Shown here: piece after piece, positions 62,196 to 64,000 of the stretch
How positions within the stretch are numbered: position 1 is the stretch's first letter
How the letters are laid out: each line of letters opens with the position of its first letter
Made by a program: the position numbers and the translations under genes
The notes under the pieces: generated by a model
What the model was told of the DNA's origin: nothing
Seen by the model: only the letters and a program-made list of their open reading frames with translations
Databases searched by the model: none
DNA from: an uncultured Alphaproteobacteria bacterium
Lineage (GTDB): Bacteria > Pseudomonadota > Alphaproteobacteria > UBA6615
Direction: 5' to 3'
Length of the DNA: 64,000 nucleotides
Assembly: GCA_943787745.1 (NCBI GenBank)
Contig: CALSNJ010000003.1
Location: forward strand, 186,001 to 250,000

Positions 62196-63332
62196 TCAGA
62201 ACGTGAACTGGTTCGAGATCAGGAAGACGGTACCTTCGTTGTTCACGGGAACAGCGGTGGCGTTAATGTTGTCCGCTTCAATCAGATGCAAAGCAGCCTG
62301 AAGATCCCAGCCCGGTGCAACGCTATAGGCTGCATCAAGTGAGATGATCTCGATATCGGTATCTGAGACCCCGGTCGTGTTGCCCTTGGAGCTTTCGAAC
62401 CAGTTAAGGCTCACACCCCACGGACCGGTCGTGTAAGACCCACCAACAGTCCAGTAGGACCCGGCATCTGCGCCGGCAGTCTGCTGTGCCTGTGTCTGAC
62501 TGGCTTCAGCGAAGTCAACATAACCTGCACCGAAAGCAAAGCCGGCAAAATCGATTTTGCCGCCGACCGAGATGGTCTCAACGTCACCGATATTGTCGGC
62601 GCCCGAAGCTGTTTCGGCATCGCCGAATTCGCCGGTCAGACTGAGGACGATTCCGACCTCATCGAACTTGCCTTCCCAGTTGGCACCAAGACCAATGACG
62701 TTCTCGAAGCTGCCATTGTTGTCAGCCTGAAGAAGACCGCCCGTGCCCGAAGCAACACCGGTGTCTGGCGTCAGCGACGCGCCAGCCTGGAAACCGCCGA
62801 AGCGCGGTGTGAAGTAGATCGCCTTGGTTGCGTCACCCGTGATCGAGTTGCCCGTGGCAGCAATGCCACCGCCCGTACCGAACTGGAAGAAATCCGTGGC
62901 GTCGCCATCGGGTCCCAGACGGCCGACCAGCGCGTCATCACTTTCGACATACATCCGGTCCGTGGCGTCATCATTGTCGCCCAGTTCCAGGCGACCCCAG
63001 ACGTCACTGTCGATGAAGGCATAGGCTTCATCGGCCGCAGAAGTGTCAGCAGCACCGGCGTTGAGTTCGATGCTCACACCATAGAGGATGCCGTTGTCCG
63101 CTGTGTTGGACGCTTCGACCCAGACTTCTGATTCGTCCACATTCAGGCTGTAGCCGCGGCCACGACCAGCCGATACGTCCTGATCTGCGACGCCGGCATA
63201 AAAGCGGAATTCGCCGCCCAGGGTGACGCTCATTGCGTCCTTGGATCCGACAGTCCCAGCCTGAGCTGCTGTGCCGATAACTAATGCTGTTGCGAGCGCG
63301 CTCGTGCCCAGCAGAAGGGTTTTCATTTTCAT
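62196..63332 (-). CDS. Outer-membrane porin
   Basis: A 378-residue porin with a signal peptide (1-23, ending A-Q-A) and a 16-stranded beta-barrel pattern of alternating aromatic strands. It starts V-T-L-G-G-E-F-R-F-Y-A-G, has G-R-L-E-L-G-D-N-D and Y-F-T-P-R-F-G-G-F, and ends F-L-I-S-N-Q-F-T-F with the C-terminal aromatic needed for BAM. The loops are acidic and rich in Ala, Gly and Thr, which suggests cation or general small-solute passage. The start M-K-M-K-T-L-L at 63332 is chosen over 63362; it has a GGAG eleven bases upstream. A second similar porin lies upstream. Confidence 0.93.
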   Translation of the reverse strand: MKMKTLLLGTSALATALVIGTAAQAGTVGSKDAMSVTLGGEFRFYAGVADQDVSAGRGRGYSLNVDESEVWVEASNTADNGILYGVSIELNAGAADTSAADEAYAFIDSDVWGRLELGDNDDATDRMYVESDDALVGRLGPDGDATDFFQFGTGGGIAATGNSITGDATKAIYFTPRFGGFQAGASLTPDTGVASGTGGLLQADNNGSFENVIGLGANWEGKFDEVGIVLSLTGEFGDAETASGADNIGDVETISVGGKIDFAGFAFGAGYVDFAEASQTQAQQTAGADAGSYWTVGGSYTTGPWGVSLNWFESSKGNTTGVSDTDIEIISLDAAYSVAPGWDLQAALHLIEADNINATAVPVNNEGTVFLISNQFTF

Positions 63333-63670
63333 TTTGGATACATCTCCAACAAGTGGGCCCACGCTTGGCGCGTGAAAAAATACTTAGACACATAGTTCAC
63401 CTTAAGAACCTGTTAACGAGGTCCTTCAAAAGGCGTTTGCGTCCTCCACTATGTTGCATTTTTGTTTATATTTTTTTTGAAGAGGAACAAGCCGCATCCT
63501 AATGAGGACCGGTCCCTTGGCAATTGCGAAGTGTGAATCCCCGGCGTTATTTTTCAGTTATGTTGCAGAAATAACGCAATGATATGAATATGTTGCTTAA
63601 TATGTGACCGTGTAGCCACAAATTGTGCACTGCAACAGGTGTAGTTTGTGCAACAGGTGTAGGTACAAAC
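63333..63670. other. AT-rich intergenic region upstream of porin 1
   Basis: This 338-bp gap holds no gene. It is clearly AT-richer than the genes around it and probably contains the porin promoter and leader. A 14-base direct repeat, TGCAACAGGTGTAG, occurs at 63631-63644 and 63649-63662, and could bind a regulator. Confidence 0.6.
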
Positions 63671-63692
63671 GCGGCGCCCCGAAGGGCGCCGC
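63671..63692 (-). terminator. Terminator for porin 2
   Basis: GCGGCGCCC and GGGCGCCGC form a nine-pair stem with a UUCG loop (minus strand), followed by GTTTGT. It lies 34 bases after the stop of the upstream porin. The stem-loop type is like the terminator at 25581. Confidence 0.8.
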
Positions 63693-63725
63693 GCCAAACT
63701 TCCGGATCGATACGGTGTGTATCGA

Positions 63726-64000
63726 CTAGAACTTGAAAGTGTTGTTGATGATCAGCGCCGTGGCGTCGTTGTTCACAGCTACCGCAGAGCCATTGATATT
63801 GTCGGCTTCGGCGAAATGCAATGATCCGGTGAGTTCCCAACCCGGGGCCACGTCATAGGCGGCGTCGAGCGAGATGATTTCGACATCGCTGTCAGCGCGG
63901 CCGGTGGCGTTGCTGACCGTGCTCGAGAAGTAGCCGAGGCTGACGCCCCAGGGGCCGGTGGAATAGGACACGCCGAGGTCATAATAGGACCCCGCATCCC
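63726..64000 (-). CDS. Outer-membrane porin, C-terminal part
   Basis: The frame is open to the window edge, so only the last 91 residues or so are seen. They closely parallel porin 1: G-P-W-G-V-S-L, I-I-S-L-D-A-A-Y, V-A-P-G-W-E-L, A-E-A-D-N-I-N-G-S-A-V and a terminal N-T-F-K-F. The two are likely tandem duplicates that have diverged. A terminator follows at 63671, so they have separate transcripts. Confidence 0.92.
   Translation of the reverse strand, partial: DAGSYYDLGVSYSTGPWGVSLGYFSSTVSNATGRADSDVEIISLDAAYDVAPGWELTGSLHFAEADNINGSAVAVNNDATALIINNTFKF

Noticed and set aside
63631-63662. Possible CRISPR-like repeat
   Set aside because: Only two copies of a 14-base repeat with a 4-base spacer; no array and no cas genes in the window.

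Overview
The window is a chromosomal segment of a GC-rich alphaproteobacterium. The evidence is a RegB/RegA (PrrB/PrrA) redox pair, a ChvI/ChvG pair, the short HprK with RapZ, EIIA-Man and HPr, an MmcB-type DNA repair protein, a bactofilin, the aerobic CobN route to cobalamin, and 'alpha-type' porins. I cannot name the genus. A heterotrophic, probably aquatic member of the Rhodospirillales or a relative would fit, but that is inference.

Layout. (1) 1-11646: cobalamin assembly. A minus-strand operon cobU-cobW-cobN-cobO-cobQ with ATGA start/stop overlaps sits behind a well preserved cobalamin riboswitch (about 8792-8985). Flanking it are a cobD fragment, a cobC-like phosphatase with cobS, and divergent cobT. 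cobN carries a frameshift near 5697. (2) 11655-14203: a GNAT acetyltransferase broken by one stop codon, then an ABC-2 exporter in one operon with an encapsulin-type ferritin (EncFtn) that has neither an encapsulin neighbour nor a cargo tail. (3) 14241-16157: regB-regA. (4) 16190-17230: remains of an IS3-family element. (5) 17544-23559: a surface-polysaccharide locus (galE, glycosyltransferase, O-antigen polymerase-like protein, FkbM remnant, hldE). A perfect 240-bp copy of the start of the polymerase gene is inserted in frame into the FkbM remnant. (6) 23564-45950: mostly housekeeping and accessory genes, including a TPR methyltransferase, bactofilin, tRNA-Arg(CCG), msrB, an SbtA/SbtB bicarbonate pair, polA, a PAS histidine kinase, a pentapeptide-repeat protein, a double cold-shock-domain protein and a gene behind a near-perfect Fur box. 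(7) 46001-47215: the copper-delivery genes PCuAC and SCO/SenC. (8) 47464-49968 chvI-chvG and 60036-62134 hprK-rapZ-manX-ptsH form a cluster that is usually contiguous in alphaproteobacteria. Here it is split by about 10 kb (49972-59820) of apparently catabolic genes: two Gfo/Idh/MocA dehydrogenases, a beta-hydroxyacid dehydrogenase, a GntR/UTRA regulator, a CMD/AhpD-like protein, a YciI-like protein, a TRAP-type binding protein without a signal peptide, an AEC transporter and a winged-helix/hydrolase fusion. (9) 62196-64000: two similar porins on the minus strand, each followed by a GC hairpin.

How the genes fit together. The cobalamin genes form one nearly complete late pathway controlled by B12. 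RegBA, SCO and PCuAC all bear on respiration and cytochrome oxidase supply. ChvIG with the HprK/EIIA/HPr branch is a signalling unit that links envelope state and carbon/nitrogen status. The 10-kb block inside that unit looks like a self-contained pathway for a small polyol, sugar acid or hydroxy acid of unknown identity, probably governed by its own GntR regulator. It is the best candidate for undescribed biology here.

Three genes are broken by single-base lesions (cobN frameshift, GNAT TGA, exported protein TAG) and one region is chimeric (FkbM). Either the replicon is decaying locally or the assembly contains errors; read-level checks would separate these.
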